In this document: one piece after another, positions 10,245 to 19,737 of the stretch | Position numbering within the stretch: the first letter of the stretch is position 1 | Layout: each line of letters begins with the position of its first letter | From: Rhizophagus sp. LPA8_4_AMF | Taxonomy: Eukaryota > Glomeromycota > Glomeromycetes > Glomerales > Glomeraceae | Length of the DNA stretch: 25,704 nt | Reading direction: 5' to 3' | Assembly (NCBI GenBank): GCA_021464525.1 | Contig: JADRCO010000844.1 | Span: 1-25,704, forward strand | Notes under the pieces: generated by a model | Seen by the model: the letters and a program-made list of their open reading frames with translations, nothing else | Database searches by the model: none | Told to the model about the DNA's origin: nothing | Made by a program: the position numbers and the translations under genes

Positions 10245-10332
10245 TTTTCTTCGAAAAAAAAAAATAGAATAATAATTGGGAGAAAAAAAATAAATGAATT
10301 AGAATAATAAATGAACAATTGATGCACATATT

Positions 10333-10385
10333 TATATAAAGCTCCGGTGTACGACCATAATGGTGATCGACAATGTTTCACCGGA
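10333..10385 (-). promoter_or_regulatory. Promoter module of F-box gene 2
   Basis: TATATAAA at 10333-10340 with the TCCGGTG (10343-10349) / CACCGGA (10379-10385) dyad. Half-site spacing is identical to that of gene 1 (29 bp), and the intervening TACGACCATAATGxTGATCG core is conserved. Confidence 0.7.
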
Positions 10386-10618
10386 ATAATAAGGAATATG
10401 CAGTATTTAGTATCTTTAAAAAAACAGGTAGTGACCATGTGACTTGAGGAATTATCAGCCTCAGTCTCAGCCTCTTCAAAACCGAACTGATCATCTCAGT
10501 TTAAACTAAGTTTTTGTAAAGTCTAATGTTCATTTTGTATATTCTATATGTGTTTTAAGACATGAAATTTTATTTTTTATTATTTTATAAATACATTTTT
10601 AATAGATTGTGTTTCGGG
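10386..10618. other. Intergenic, no gene recognised
   Basis: Short AT-rich spacer. Similarity to the flank of gene 1 fades out shortly after the promoter dyad. Confidence 0.4.
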
Positions 10619-11392
10619 ACATTACCTGGGATGATCGCAAAATTTGAAGTAACTTTCATGTGAGATTTTGAAGGTAATTTCAGAGGTTCAAAAATTTTTT
10701 TTCTTTTTTTAAACGAAACGTTGACTAACGTTCGTTTGTTCTTTTTTTTATAGGTTCGGGAAGCCATTTAATGAACGTTAATTATGTTCGTTCTTATTTT
10801 TTGTAAGTCTAGAGTAACGAATGTATGCCTCCGAAAAAATTCCTTTTTTTTAAAAAAACTAAATTGATTTTTTTACTTCTTTTTTAAAACAACTCATTTT
10901 TTTATTTATTTTTTTCAAAAAAATTGAGTTTTTTTATTTTATTTTAAAAAAAATTGTTTTTTATTTTTTTAACGATAAAAATGAACTTTTAACAATAAAA
11001 AACGCATTTTTAAAATTTTTTTTCGAATAAAATAAAAAATTGACATTTTTCAGAAATAAAAAAATCAAGTTTTTTTTAGAAGAGATAAAATTGTATTTTT
11101 CAAAATTGAGTCCAGAAGCATATTTTCAGCGTTCTGGACCTACAAAAATAAGAACGAACGTTAATTAACATTTGTTAAATAAATAGATAAAGAAAATTTT
11201 TTCTGAAAGATATACCTTCAGAATGAAAGACTGGATCTTGTCTTTCAGCTTTCTGGACCTATAGAAAAAAGAACAAATGAACATTAGTCAACATTTCATT
11301 TAAAAAAGAAAAGAAAGATAAAAAAAATTTCGAAGTAACCTTTGAAATTACCTTCGATCTACACAAGTCCAATGATCACCCCGGGTAGTACA
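10619..11392. mobile_element. Fold-back (long inverted repeat) element
   Basis: The two ends are imperfect inverted repeats over 100 bp or more. The left side runs ATTACCTGGGATGATCG, GAAGGTAATTTCAGAGGTT, then GTTGACTAACGTTCGTTTGT and TTTATAGGTTC. The right side (to 11392) reads the same in reverse complement: ACTACCCGGGGTGATCA, GAAGGTAATTTCAAAGGTT, GTTGACTAATGTTCATTTGT, TCTATAGGTCC. A second internal pair of the AACGTTCGTT-type motif lies near 10775 and 11150. The middle is made of A/T runs. No transposase ORF and no clear duplication at the ends were found. Confidence 0.6.
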
Positions 11393-11440
11393 TCCAGGGT
11401 AAAACTAGGAATTCAGAGTAACTACCCGGGTTTTTGATCA
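11373..11440. repeat. CCCGGG-centred inverted repeat
   Basis: TGATCACCCCGGGTAGT (11373-11389) faces AACTACCCGGGTTTTTGATCA (from 11420) across about 30 bp. The left arm coincides with the right terminus of the fold-back element. A related end sequence therefore lies just outside it, perhaps a second truncated copy. Confidence 0.5.
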
Positions 11441-11451
11441 GTACGGCGCTT
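11433..11451. repeat. 19-bp direct repeat, copy A
   Basis: TTTGATCAGTACGGCGCTT is repeated exactly at 12646-12664. On the minus strand copy A directly abuts an A11 tract (complement of T11450-11460), as a retrotransposon target duplication would. Confidence 0.6.
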
Positions 11452-11461
11452 TTTTTTTTTA

Positions 11462-11880
11462 GGCTAATAACGCATTTTTATTGTAATTTTACTTAGTCGG
11501 ATTACATTACAAATATAAAATACCTAGAAGAAACCTCACCTAAAGTAAAGAAACCTCTATAATTAACCGCAATCTATCCTAAAATAATCTAACTAATTCT
11601 ATTCATAAAAGGCGTTCACCTGAAAAAAGTAAAATATAATATCCTCTGAATAAATTCTATTACATATACTCAAACTGAAAAAGAAAATAAAATTATTAAA
11701 AAATCCCTAGTCTAAACACACTATTGAGCATATATTATACTCCAACAAAAATTCTCCACTTGTTGGACGGTACAATATCACGCGCTCACGTGAAATAAGC
11801 CAGGATTGCTAAAAAGAAAAACCAAAATAAATTGTTAGTACTCAAATAACTTTATAATCTATTCCGGTTTGTTGCGAGCG
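11462..11880 (-). other. Probable 3' UTR of the retroelement-like pseudogene
   Basis: Non-coding DNA between the pseudogene stop and the A11 tract on the minus strand. The minus strand carries AATAAAAATGCG about 15 nt before the A-run, resembling a poly(A) signal plus tail. Nothing else was recognised. Confidence 0.5.
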
Positions 11881-12730
11881 TTAATTTCGTTTATAAGACC
11901 AATTATTGTTTAATTGGAATTTTTTCCTCCCCCTGTGAGTGTTGAAGTTACCACGCTTTCGTTCAGGTTTCACTTCTGATTCTTTTTGAAGATTCTCTGA
12001 ACATGCCGCGTTAATTTCATTGTGTTGTTCAACCACTGTAGCAGGAAGCGATTTTGAAGAGGATGAGTTTTCTCCTCCCTTTGAAGGATCCTCATCTAAT
12101 TCTTTTTTAATTCTTTGCACCCTATCCACTTTCATTGCAGTTGTTCTGGTCGTCTCTCTTATTACTTCCACAACCTCGTCTGCCCCTAAAGTACGCTTTT
12201 GGTCCAAATTCGGTTTTTGGGATAAAACTTTCAGCCTCAGCATTCAGAACCCCCTTCCGAAATTGATTAATGGTTGTCACAACTCCAGTCGCCGTAGGCA
12301 TTTTATCTGTTGTTGTCACTTTTTCATCAACCTCAGCTGAGGTACCTTCAGCTTTATCACGTCCTTCTACTTTCTTCCCCTTATCTACACTATTTATTTG
12401 CGTCCTTTTCCAAATCTTCCGGATTGGTGGAAATCAAGTTGTATTCAGACTTCATCCTATGCCTTTTTTTGGATCTTCATCTAAAATTTTCCAACCGTAT
12501 TCTACATTTACCGATACCTTCCTAACCATTTCTACATCTCTATCCTTTTGAAAGATCACCCAGAAATATCGCTCGCCCTTTATCATCATTTCTTTTCCGA
12601 ACCAAGTTGAAACCAGCTTGCCTTCTTTTTTCAAGTGTTCACGAATTTGATCAGTACGGCGCTTCATAATAATAAAGTCCAAATTGAACGTAGGTTCAGT
12701 TCCTTGGGATGAGCAGAAGACTCGGGACAT
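11881..12730 (-). pseudogene. Frameshifted basic/acidic ORF, probable retroelement-derived
   Basis: At least four collinear reading segments in different frames make one broken coding region of about 280 codons. The first is 12730-12452, starting MSRVFCSSQGTEP and containing KGERYFWVIFQKDRD. It hits a stop at DEDPKKGIG, but a one-base frame change continues it (KRHRMKSEYNLIS, NPEDLEKDANK). Another frame then carries VDKGKKVEGRDKAEG through TTINQFRKGVLNAEAES to FRGRRG. The last runs from LGADEVVEVIRETT through KKELDEDPSKGG to HRGRKKFQLNNNWSYKRN and a stop. GC content and codon use stand out from the flanks. The basic RG-rich end would suit nucleic-acid binding. The A11 tract and 19-bp direct repeats suggest retroposition. 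The family was not recognised; a LINE ORF1 or retro-copied host gene are both possible. Confidence 0.6.
12646..12664. repeat. 19-bp direct repeat, copy B
   Basis: Exact match to 11433-11451. It lies within the first coding segment of the pseudogene, where it encodes KRRTDQ on the minus strand. Confidence 0.6.
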
Positions 12731-13199
12731 GATGTCATCATCAAGCGTAAAAGTACTGTATTTAGTCCTTCAGTAATTCGTTACACTTCCGTCGGACCAA
12801 TAACCAAATCAATTATTGTATGTAAATATCCAAAATAGAACAATAGGGCAAAGTTCAGCTATAAATATTTTATTTACTTAAAATATTAAGATGCACTTAA
12901 TATTCCACGCTTTAAAATTTTAACGGTTCAGCTTTTTTGAAAGAGAATTGATTTATATTGCAATTATTTTATAAATTTATCGAGTTTTATTGAGTTTTTA
13001 AAGTTGATTTACGACTAAAAAAAATTATAAATAACAGCAGTTATCATACTATAATCCATGATAATTGTACCAAGATGAATTGTTTAAGAAAAGAGAATAT
13101 TCATATGATGCACTTTTCAATTAAAAGCAAAAGTCATTATAATTCAGTCAACCCTTTATATATTTTTACAAACAAATGTATTTGAATAAATTATTACAT
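12731..13199. other. Intergenic, no gene recognised
   Basis: AT-rich spacer with no supported ORF, repeat or RNA gene. Confidence 0.5.
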
Positions 13200-13651
13200 T
13201 TAAAACCGATTACATATAAAAATTGACAAAACTTTAATATAATATTAATAAAGATTATTAATATTATTGTGCTTTTGAACCAACATCAATTAAAATATTT
13301 TGACTTACAAAGTCCAAGATAAATTAATCTTAGTAAGTGTAAGATGAAAACCTTAAAATTGATTTATTTCATATTCTGTAAGAATTTAATTGTTAATCAG
13401 TAATTAAGAGAGAAATTTATATTTATAATATAAATAAGATATTAAAAATATATTATCCATATTAGATAGTGCTTAAAAAAAATCAGAAACTGAGATTCAT
13501 TCGGTTATAGATGAAAATTTTTTTATTAAATTGTTCTCATAAATCATAATACGTAGATATGTAATTAGTATTTCTAAATTTTATACCGCAAATGAAACTT
13601 GGTGTCTTTTATTTAATTGAGTAATTCAGTAATACAATTGAATTACAGTAT
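13200..13651 (-). repeat. 3' flank block of F-box gene 3
   Basis: Homologous to 1080-1546 and, in its inner part (CCATATTAGATAG onward), to 19525-19737. TTTATT at 13608-13613 gives AATAAA on the gene strand, about 40 nt after the stop codon. Confidence 0.65.
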
Positions 13652-15130
13652 CTATACGTTTATACCTTTAATCACTCCTTCAATTTTATATTTACTGAAC
13701 AGTTTCATATATGAATCATTTTCATGATAAAAATAATACTCATCGAATTGAATGGTAATTGCAGGTCGTCCTTTCCATCTTTCAAAAAATGCTTCTAAAG
13801 TTTCTAAAGAAAACCTAATGCTATAAGGAATTTCTAATTTTCTTAGATTTATTAATGCTTCTTCAATTAACACATTTGACAAATAATTCCCAAACTCAAT
13901 CTCTTTCCCTTCTCCATTATATGATGTGTGTTTAAAATACAATGATCGCAAACTTTGACATTTTTTAAGTAATTTTTCAAATTCAATAAAGTGATTGTCC
14001 GATAATGGAAACACAGGAATTGTTAAATGTTCAATTAAAAAACAATTTTCACATATTGTACGAATAAAATTAAGAGAGTCATCACTAAAATTATCATAAT
14101 TCCAGTGAAAATCTTTGATCCATAATTCTTTAAGAAAATAGCTATTTTTTATTATGTAATTAACTTGGTAAATATATATATAATCTATATCTACGATCTC
14201 AAGGTCACGATAAGCCACCATTTCCAATTTTTCATTAAAATCATCATTATTTATTACAAATAAAGGAGAATCAATTTCTAATATTTTTAATTCATGAAAT
14301 TCTAGGAGTGCATATTGTAGAATTGTATAATCACAATCATTGTAACTATTGGAATAACCATCAAACTGAATGCTTATTTCAAAATGATTAAGAGTATTTG
14401 CATGCTTCTTTAATACATCAAAAATTTCTTTATAAGGATCTTCCAATTGTTCCCAATCAAAATAATCATAATCATCTATAAAATCATCTACCCACCCAAA
14501 ATATTTTAAATTTTTTTGAAATTCGATTAACATAGTAGTTCCATGATTAGCTTTTAAGTTTTTATTAATAATAATGATTCTTTGTATTTGTTGACAGATA
14601 TGTGCTAATCTGTAAAAGTACCTAGAATCAATCAACGTGTCACATATTAATTCACAAAGTGATTCAAGACGTGCCTTTGCTTCTGGAAGATATACTATCT
14701 CATAGGTACCACATATATTTAAATACTTTATTTCTGGACATTTCTTTATCAATAAACTGTAAATTTCCTCTTGTAAAAGAAATCGATTATATTCTGATGA
14801 TGTTCCAATGGAAATTATATCATCTATAATTTCTATATTGATACTCCTACAGAAAGACAAATAATCAAATGCAAGTGATTGATCTGAAATTTGAATTCCT
14901 TTCTTTTTTAAGAATTCTTTAATATCATTGGAAAGATAAGTAGTAAGAATAGAATATAACGAATTTTTTTCATGATAACTAATAGAAAAACACCAAGGAT
15001 TCCTCCATAAAATTGGAATCACAGTTTCACACCAAATTCTATTAACCATTAGGCATGAAAAGAGAAATAATGGATTATCTTGTAATTCCTCAAATATCAG
15101 GAAAAGAATATCTTTATTAAGTTTGGACAT
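13652..15130 (-). CDS. F-box / LRR-like protein, tandem copy 3
   Basis: A 492-codon ORF with the family layout: F-box at residues 4-46 (ILWRNPW end), CPEIKYLNIC, and later LRR-like strands (LKILEID, YRDLEIVDID, FLKELWIKD, CQSLRSLYFK, NLRKLEIP). The frame stays open 20 codons further upstream to 15190. That extension is hydrophobic, lies over the T-rich leader right up to the TATA box, and is absent from the other copies, so the start at MSKLNKDI (15130) is preferred. The variable loops differ again: an Asp-rich DDFIDDYDYFDWEQ segment and a shortened FDGYSNSYNDCDY segment. The predicted role is SCF substrate receptor. The ORF is intact with promoter and AATAAA present. Confidence 0.92.
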   Translation of the reverse strand: MSKLNKDILFLIFEELQDNPLFLFSCLMVNRIWCETVIPILWRNPWCFSISYHEKNSLYSILTTYLSNDIKEFLKKKGIQISDQSLAFDYLSFCRSINIEIIDDIISIGTSSEYNRFLLQEEIYSLLIKKCPEIKYLNICGTYEIVYLPEAKARLESLCELICDTLIDSRYFYRLAHICQQIQRIIIINKNLKANHGTTMLIEFQKNLKYFGWVDDFIDDYDYFDWEQLEDPYKEIFDVLKKHANTLNHFEISIQFDGYSNSYNDCDYTILQYALLEFHELKILEIDSPLFVINNDDFNEKLEMVAYRDLEIVDIDYIYIYQVNYIIKNSYFLKELWIKDFHWNYDNFSDDSLNFIRTICENCFLIEHLTIPVFPLSDNHFIEFEKLLKKCQSLRSLYFKHTSYNGEGKEIEFGNYLSNVLIEEALINLRKLEIPYSIRFSLETLEAFFERWKGRPAITIQFDEYYFYHENDSYMKLFSKYKIEGVIKGINV

Positions 15131-15192
15131 CTTTCTTCGAAAAAAATAGAAAAATAATAGGGGGGAAAAAATAAACGAATTGATGTACATAT

Positions 15193-15253
15193 TTATATAA
15201 AATTCCGGTGTACGACCTGTACTACCATAATGGTGATCGGCATGTTTACCGGA
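15193..15253 (-). promoter_or_regulatory. Promoter module of F-box gene 3 (altered spacing)
   Basis: TTATATAA at 15193-15200 and the TCCGGTG (15204-15210) half-site are kept. The opposite half-site is TACCGGA (15247-15253), one base off. A short insertion (ACCTGTACTACC region) widens the gap to 36 bp. The core CCATAATGGTGATCG is conserved. Confidence 0.65.
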
Positions 15254-15856
15254 ATCGGTAAGACGAAAACTAGTATGAGATATACTGTATATACCACAGT
15301 TTATCTTTGTTTATTTATATATGTATTAACATTTGATTTTAATTTTATGCATAACTGCTTTTTTATTTTTTTAAAAAAAATGAACTTCGTAGATATTTAT
15401 TTTCTTTATTTATGAAATTTTTTACTATAGTTATAAAATACATATACCACTATATACCACTGTGAAATAATAAATTACCTTCATATTTAAGTCTTCATCA
15501 TATATAATATCCTCTTTGTTATATCACTTGATTTTATTAAGAAAAACTATTTATTTTAATTATATTTTAACACGAGACGCGTAAGAATAAAAAAATTTTT
15601 TTTATATTTTTTTTTATATCTGTGGATGATTATCGTACTGAGGTATAATTACTAGCGTCACACATTGGTCCTTACAAATCATGTATTATTTGGATGATGG
15701 TAGAGATGCAAATTTAATATTTGGATTTCATGAAATACACGTGAAATTTTATGTAATACACCACAAATACGTTAACCTCACACCCACTGGTATTCGTATT
15801 ACTCACCGGAATATACAACCACTGTTACACAGGTTAAAAATATTATAATGTAGTTA
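15254..15856. other. Intergenic, no gene recognised
   Basis: AT-rich, including T/A runs near 15590-15620. The 61-codon ORF at 15230 overlaps the promoter and is not supported. Confidence 0.5.
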
Positions 15857-15988
15857 GCCGAAATATTCAGCCGCATTCCTAATTGCCGATCGTCCGGACC
15901 CGGTTCAATAGCCGAAATATCATGGAATTTCACGACGGATCTACGTCTGAGCCGGGTGGCAATCAGGAATGCGGCTGAATATTTCGGC
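15857..15988. mobile_element. PIF/Harbinger-type MITE, 132 bp
   Basis: Flanked by TTA on both sides (15854-15856 and 15989-15991), the 3-bp duplication typical of PIF/Harbinger elements. The terminal inverted repeats are about 30 bp: GCCGAAATATTCAGCCGC... at the left and its complement at the right, with one mismatch near the inner end. The interior is GC-rich compared with the surroundings and non-coding. It inserted into the upstream flank of F-box gene 3. It is too small to encode a transposase, so it is non-autonomous. Confidence 0.8.
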
Positions 15989-16257
15989 TTACACCATAAT
16001 GTTAAAAATTGGTAATGTAGATCACAAAATTCGGTCGATATTAAATGTTAAAAGGTTCAAAAGCAGTATAAAAGCAAATAAGATCTATAGAAACTATTTT
16101 TATTTTCAGAATCAAATCTAAAATTTGTATTGTTCCATTTTTAAATTTACTAATTGATGTTCTTTCCATAATTGTCGAATAATTAACAAATAAAATAATC
16201 GCGTTATTAGATAAAATTATCTTAATTAATATTTACAAAAAATAATGCTTTAATAAT

Positions 16258-16522
16258 TTAGTGTTTGGAATCGTCGGATAATTTAATCGATTATCCGACG
16301 GATGTAACGATTATCGGATATATAATTTTAGACTCGGATCGGATACTCGAAATCACATGATAATTGGATATTCGCCGATATTCGAACGGATAAAATCTCA
16401 AACGTATGTATATGATCATTATCCGATCAATAATCGAACCGGAGTCGGATTTATCCGATTTATAATCGAATCGGAATCGGATTCATCCGATGAATCCGTT
16501 TATCCGACGATTCCAAACACTA
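16258..16522. mobile_element. 265-bp MITE with 10-bp target duplication
   Basis: Terminal inverted repeats TAGTGTTTGGAATCGTCGG(ATAA), at least 23 bp, bounded by CTTTAATAAT at 16248-16257 and 16523-16532. The same flank beside F-box gene 1 has a single uninterrupted CTTTAATAAT (3583-3592), which is the empty site. The interior carries eleven TCGGAT/ATCCGA motifs in both orientations. The duplication length fits Mutator-like elements (9-11 bp), or hAT (8 bp) if the extra bases are chance. The 61-codon ORF inside is a by-product of the repeats. Confidence 0.85.
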
Positions 16523-16532
16523 CTTTAATAAT

Positions 16533-16916
16533 ATTTCCTTGAAAAAACAAACATGCACAATTTATGACAATGAGACGAAACTTTGCTTTCTTTAATAAAA
16601 GATTAAAGAATTGATTTCTCCAAAATACGGTAAGAATTATTGCTAATAAATCAAATATAACGTTAAGACTATAGAAAATTTGTTTTACCAGAGATACAAA
16701 TTATAATATCAGAAAATTAGGCTTGATTTAATTTTAAAAATAGATCTCTCATATTAATTAAATAAACGAATACAATTTCTCATAATTATCAGGTGAATTT
16801 CCTAGAAATATTTTTGTTATAAGTTTAGAGTCAATAAATTCATTTGGTGTTCTTACATTATGATAAATATTTAAAAATATATTGGTGGTTTAAAGTAATA
16901 AATAAAATTATTGCTC
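16533..16916. repeat. Upstream flank block of F-box gene 3 (distal part)
   Basis: Continues the duplicated flank after the MITE. GATTTCTCC, AACGTTAAGACT, GCTTGATTT and TTAATTAAATAAACGAAT match 3850-4080. No gene was found. Confidence 0.6.
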
Positions 16917-17269
16917 TTTTTTTAAAAAATAATGTTATATTTTTATTTTTATAATGTAGACAGAAACAGGAAAGTACAAACGACGGCAGCTACAAGTATT
17001 ACAATTTACAAATACGAGTCTAAACTAAACCCCATCAACCTCCCACGAGAAGTCGCCCTGCCTAATATTTAAACCAAAATTTAGGCTGTGCCAATTCCTA
17101 CCCTACCTTCAAGGGAACCAAGGGAATAAAAAAATCCCGTTGAACACAATTATTCATAGCCCTCCGTATTTATCTTTCATTAAAAAAATGCCGTCTGTAA
17201 ATAATGTCATAGGCGGAATGGTACATGTAAAGAAAAAACTATTGTATAGTCCTATAAAGGATGGGTTAT
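16917..17269 (-). other. Probable 3' UTR and A-rich end of the next pseudogene
   Basis: Higher-complexity non-coding DNA directly downstream of the minus-strand pseudogene. It ends at an A/T-run near 16918-16930 that could be the remains of a poly(A) tail. To its left the F-box flank block resumes, consistent with an insertion. Confidence 0.45.
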
Positions 17270-18423
17270 TCATGGAGAGGAGACGGTAGATATGAAAACA
17301 CCCGGCGTGTTAGGTTGTATGGTAGTGTTGTGCAATGTCGAACGTTTTGATTTATGCTTTGATTCATCATCGCTCGCGTCCGGAGTACGACGGATGAAAG
17401 TGATTTTGCGTTTCAGAAGATGTTCAGCTTGAGAGTTCAAAATGTATTCGTATCTAGATTGGTTTTGTGAATAAAAAGGTAAATGCATTATTGATGGAAT
17501 GTTAGTGCTGCGGTGGTCCTGTGACGTCACCGTCGAAGAAGTACAGAGTACTTGGAAGGTATAGACTGCATAGCATCCATGCTTGCGTCATTATCATCCA
17601 GCCACCCGTATTTCTTATGAGCTGCTGCGTATTTCTTGTTGGAGTATTTTAGTTGATTTAGGACTTTTTTTCATTTGTTTGAATTGCAGGTAGTGCTTGT
17701 TTTTCGCGTGACGAAGTACTTCAGCGCGACGTTCGCGTTGTTCTTTTTCTTGTTCCTCCCCTTTGGCATATCGTTCTTCATAACGTACTCTTCGGAGTAA
17801 TTCTTGATCTTTTTTATGTTAAATTTTTTCGGGCGTGGGAACTTTCGTGTTCCAATTGACGTTTACGTTCTTCTTTCTTGCGACGATATCTAAGTTGATT
17901 TCGGCGCTTATTTTTCTTTCGTTTCTTTAAAATGACTTGTTCCGGTGAAAGGGGTGGGTGTAAATCTTTGAAGATTGCGTAGTTTCGGAAAAAGAGTCAG
18001 TGTTGTCATGTTTTATAAGATGGAATCTGGAAACACGATTCCATCTGGTCATTTGTGCTTTAGAACGGATTGTGTCAAATTTTAAGTTTTTATTTACTTT
18101 GTAGAACGTCGAACATTGTTTGGCGTCCGGTCTTTAAACTGTTCTGTGTTTGGGAATTATCGAAACGTTTGATCGTGACCGTAAATTCTAAACTTAAACG
18201 GTCACTGCGTATATTTTGGGTTGGTTCAACCGTTTCATAAGTAAATTATAGTGCTGATTGATGGTCCGTATGACCGTATGTCGTATGTTTTATATATCTT
18301 TATGATGTTTATTACATTCCGAGAATATACACATGCCGCAGCTATGTTTGTGTTCACAAATCCTAGATAAATGGCGTTAACTTTTGTACGAGAATCTAAT
18401 ATATGTATTGGTCCTCCGGTCAT
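17270..18423 (-). pseudogene. Multiply frameshifted basic protein gene, probable retroelement origin
   Basis: Coherent protein-like segments follow one another in changing frames on the minus strand. They begin near 18423 (GGPIHILDSRTKVNAIYLGF), then run ETVEPTQNIRSDRLSLEFTV (about 18239-18090). Next are RSKAQMTRWNRVSRFHLIKH and the very basic KKRKKNKRRNQLRYRRKKEE. An E/K/R helix follows (LLRRVRYEERYAKGEEQEKE), then KYAAAHKKYGWLDDNDASMD. The end is the open stretch 17530-17270 (LNSQAEHLLKRKITFIRRTP) with a stop. At least five frame changes and several stops break it. The KR-rich region would suit nucleic-acid binding. The family is not identified; an old retrotransposon ORF is the best guess because of the A-rich 3' end and insertion into a duplicated flank. 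Confidence 0.6.
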
Positions 18424-19508
18424 GTTTTCCGGGGTTATTGACTAGTCTTTGTCTGATAGCTATGATCTTGTCTAATAATAATTTGCGTAAGCGTGGAAAA
18501 TATTTTTTACTACGCTTTTAGGAAATTGGTGGTTAAAGGAAAAAATGTAAGTGATTATTTTTTTATAGCAATCCTTAAATCCTTTTGTAAATTATTCCTA
18601 AACCCATTAAGTTAAACCTAATAATTCCTATATTTTTAAGAGATTTTTTAAATTTGGACTTTTAGTTTCAACATGAAAAAGAGGTTTCAGGCGGCATCTC
18701 TACACAATATAAAAGATCGAAGTCATTAAATGAAATTTTAATTTGATATTTGTTTTTCTGATAATTCAACATTATATCGTAAATACTTATTACTTTTTAT
18801 TTACTTTTGATTAAATAACTTGTAATATATATACCAATATGCTACAAAAAATTCACAGAGTTAATATCAAACATTGTCTCACAATTACACATACAAAAGA
18901 AAATAGCCAATTATACAGTATACAGTATAGAGAATTAGAATGCTGGCAACCTGTCATCGGAATATTCGTTAAGTTTTTTGGACGTAAATCTTGATGAGGC
19001 ATTATCTTCCTTTTACTTTCTGACCTTGTAATTAATTTTTTTCAATTGTGGATTTTCAATACTATTATGTTGACGATGTGTTTATTTATTAGATACTTAA
19101 TAAAGTTCTACATTTTTAATGATTAAACTGTTAATAAAATTCAATTATTGTATAATAATAAAATATACATCCGTAACTATATGTAAATAATACGGAAACG
19201 TATTATATTAAAAATAAAATATTTAAGAATAAAAATACGACTTGGATAAAATCAACAACCGTAATATTAACATGTTTTCTAATTTTAAATTGACATGTTC
19301 GGTATAGTGTGAATTTTTTAGTTGTGTCACAAATAGAGGAAAAATGTCAGGATTCCACGTATAGATATTATTATACAGCATGTACTTGCTACCGAGTTAA
19401 AGGAGTATTAAGCAGCAAAAGTTATGCTTTGGGAAGATAAACCAAAAAAACGTGAATTTATTACTAGTTTTTTTTTCAACAATATATTGTTCATAATTTA
19501 TAGTTAAA
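18424..19508. other. Intergenic, no gene recognised
   Basis: AT-rich DNA without supported ORFs or clear terminal repeats. Confidence 0.5.
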
Positions 19509-19737
19509 ACATTGAGAATAATATTATCCATATTAGATAGAAGTGTTCGTGCTTTAAAAAAAAACCAGAAATTGAAATATATTCGGTTATAAATGAATAT
19601 CTTTTATTGAATTGCTCTCAAATTCCCTCATAAATCATAATATATAGATATATAATTAGTGTTTCTATATTTATATCACGTATGAAATTTGTAGTCTATT
19701 ATTTAAAACGAATAATTCAGTATAGTAATTAAATTAT
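19509..19737 (-). repeat. 3' flank block of F-box gene 4
   Basis: Shares CCATATTAGATAG, AACCAGAAATTG-like and ATTCGGTTATA segments with the flank of gene 3. The poly(A) signal position has changed to ATTATT (19698-19703), which reads AATAAT on the gene strand instead of AATAAA. Confidence 0.6.

Noticed and set aside
12020-12551. Plus-strand ORFs of 71-106 codons
   Set aside because: Antisense to the minus-strand broken gene, which shows continuous protein-like segments. The plus-strand translations are Ser/Phe/Leu-rich shadows.
15131-15190. 20-residue N-terminal extension of F-box copy 3
   Set aside because: It covers the T-rich leader right up to the TATA box and has no counterpart in the other three copies, which all start at MSKLNKDI.
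16357-16542. 61-codon ORF inside the 265-bp MITE
   Set aside because: Runs across the element end and the target duplication, and its content comes from the TCGGAT repeats.
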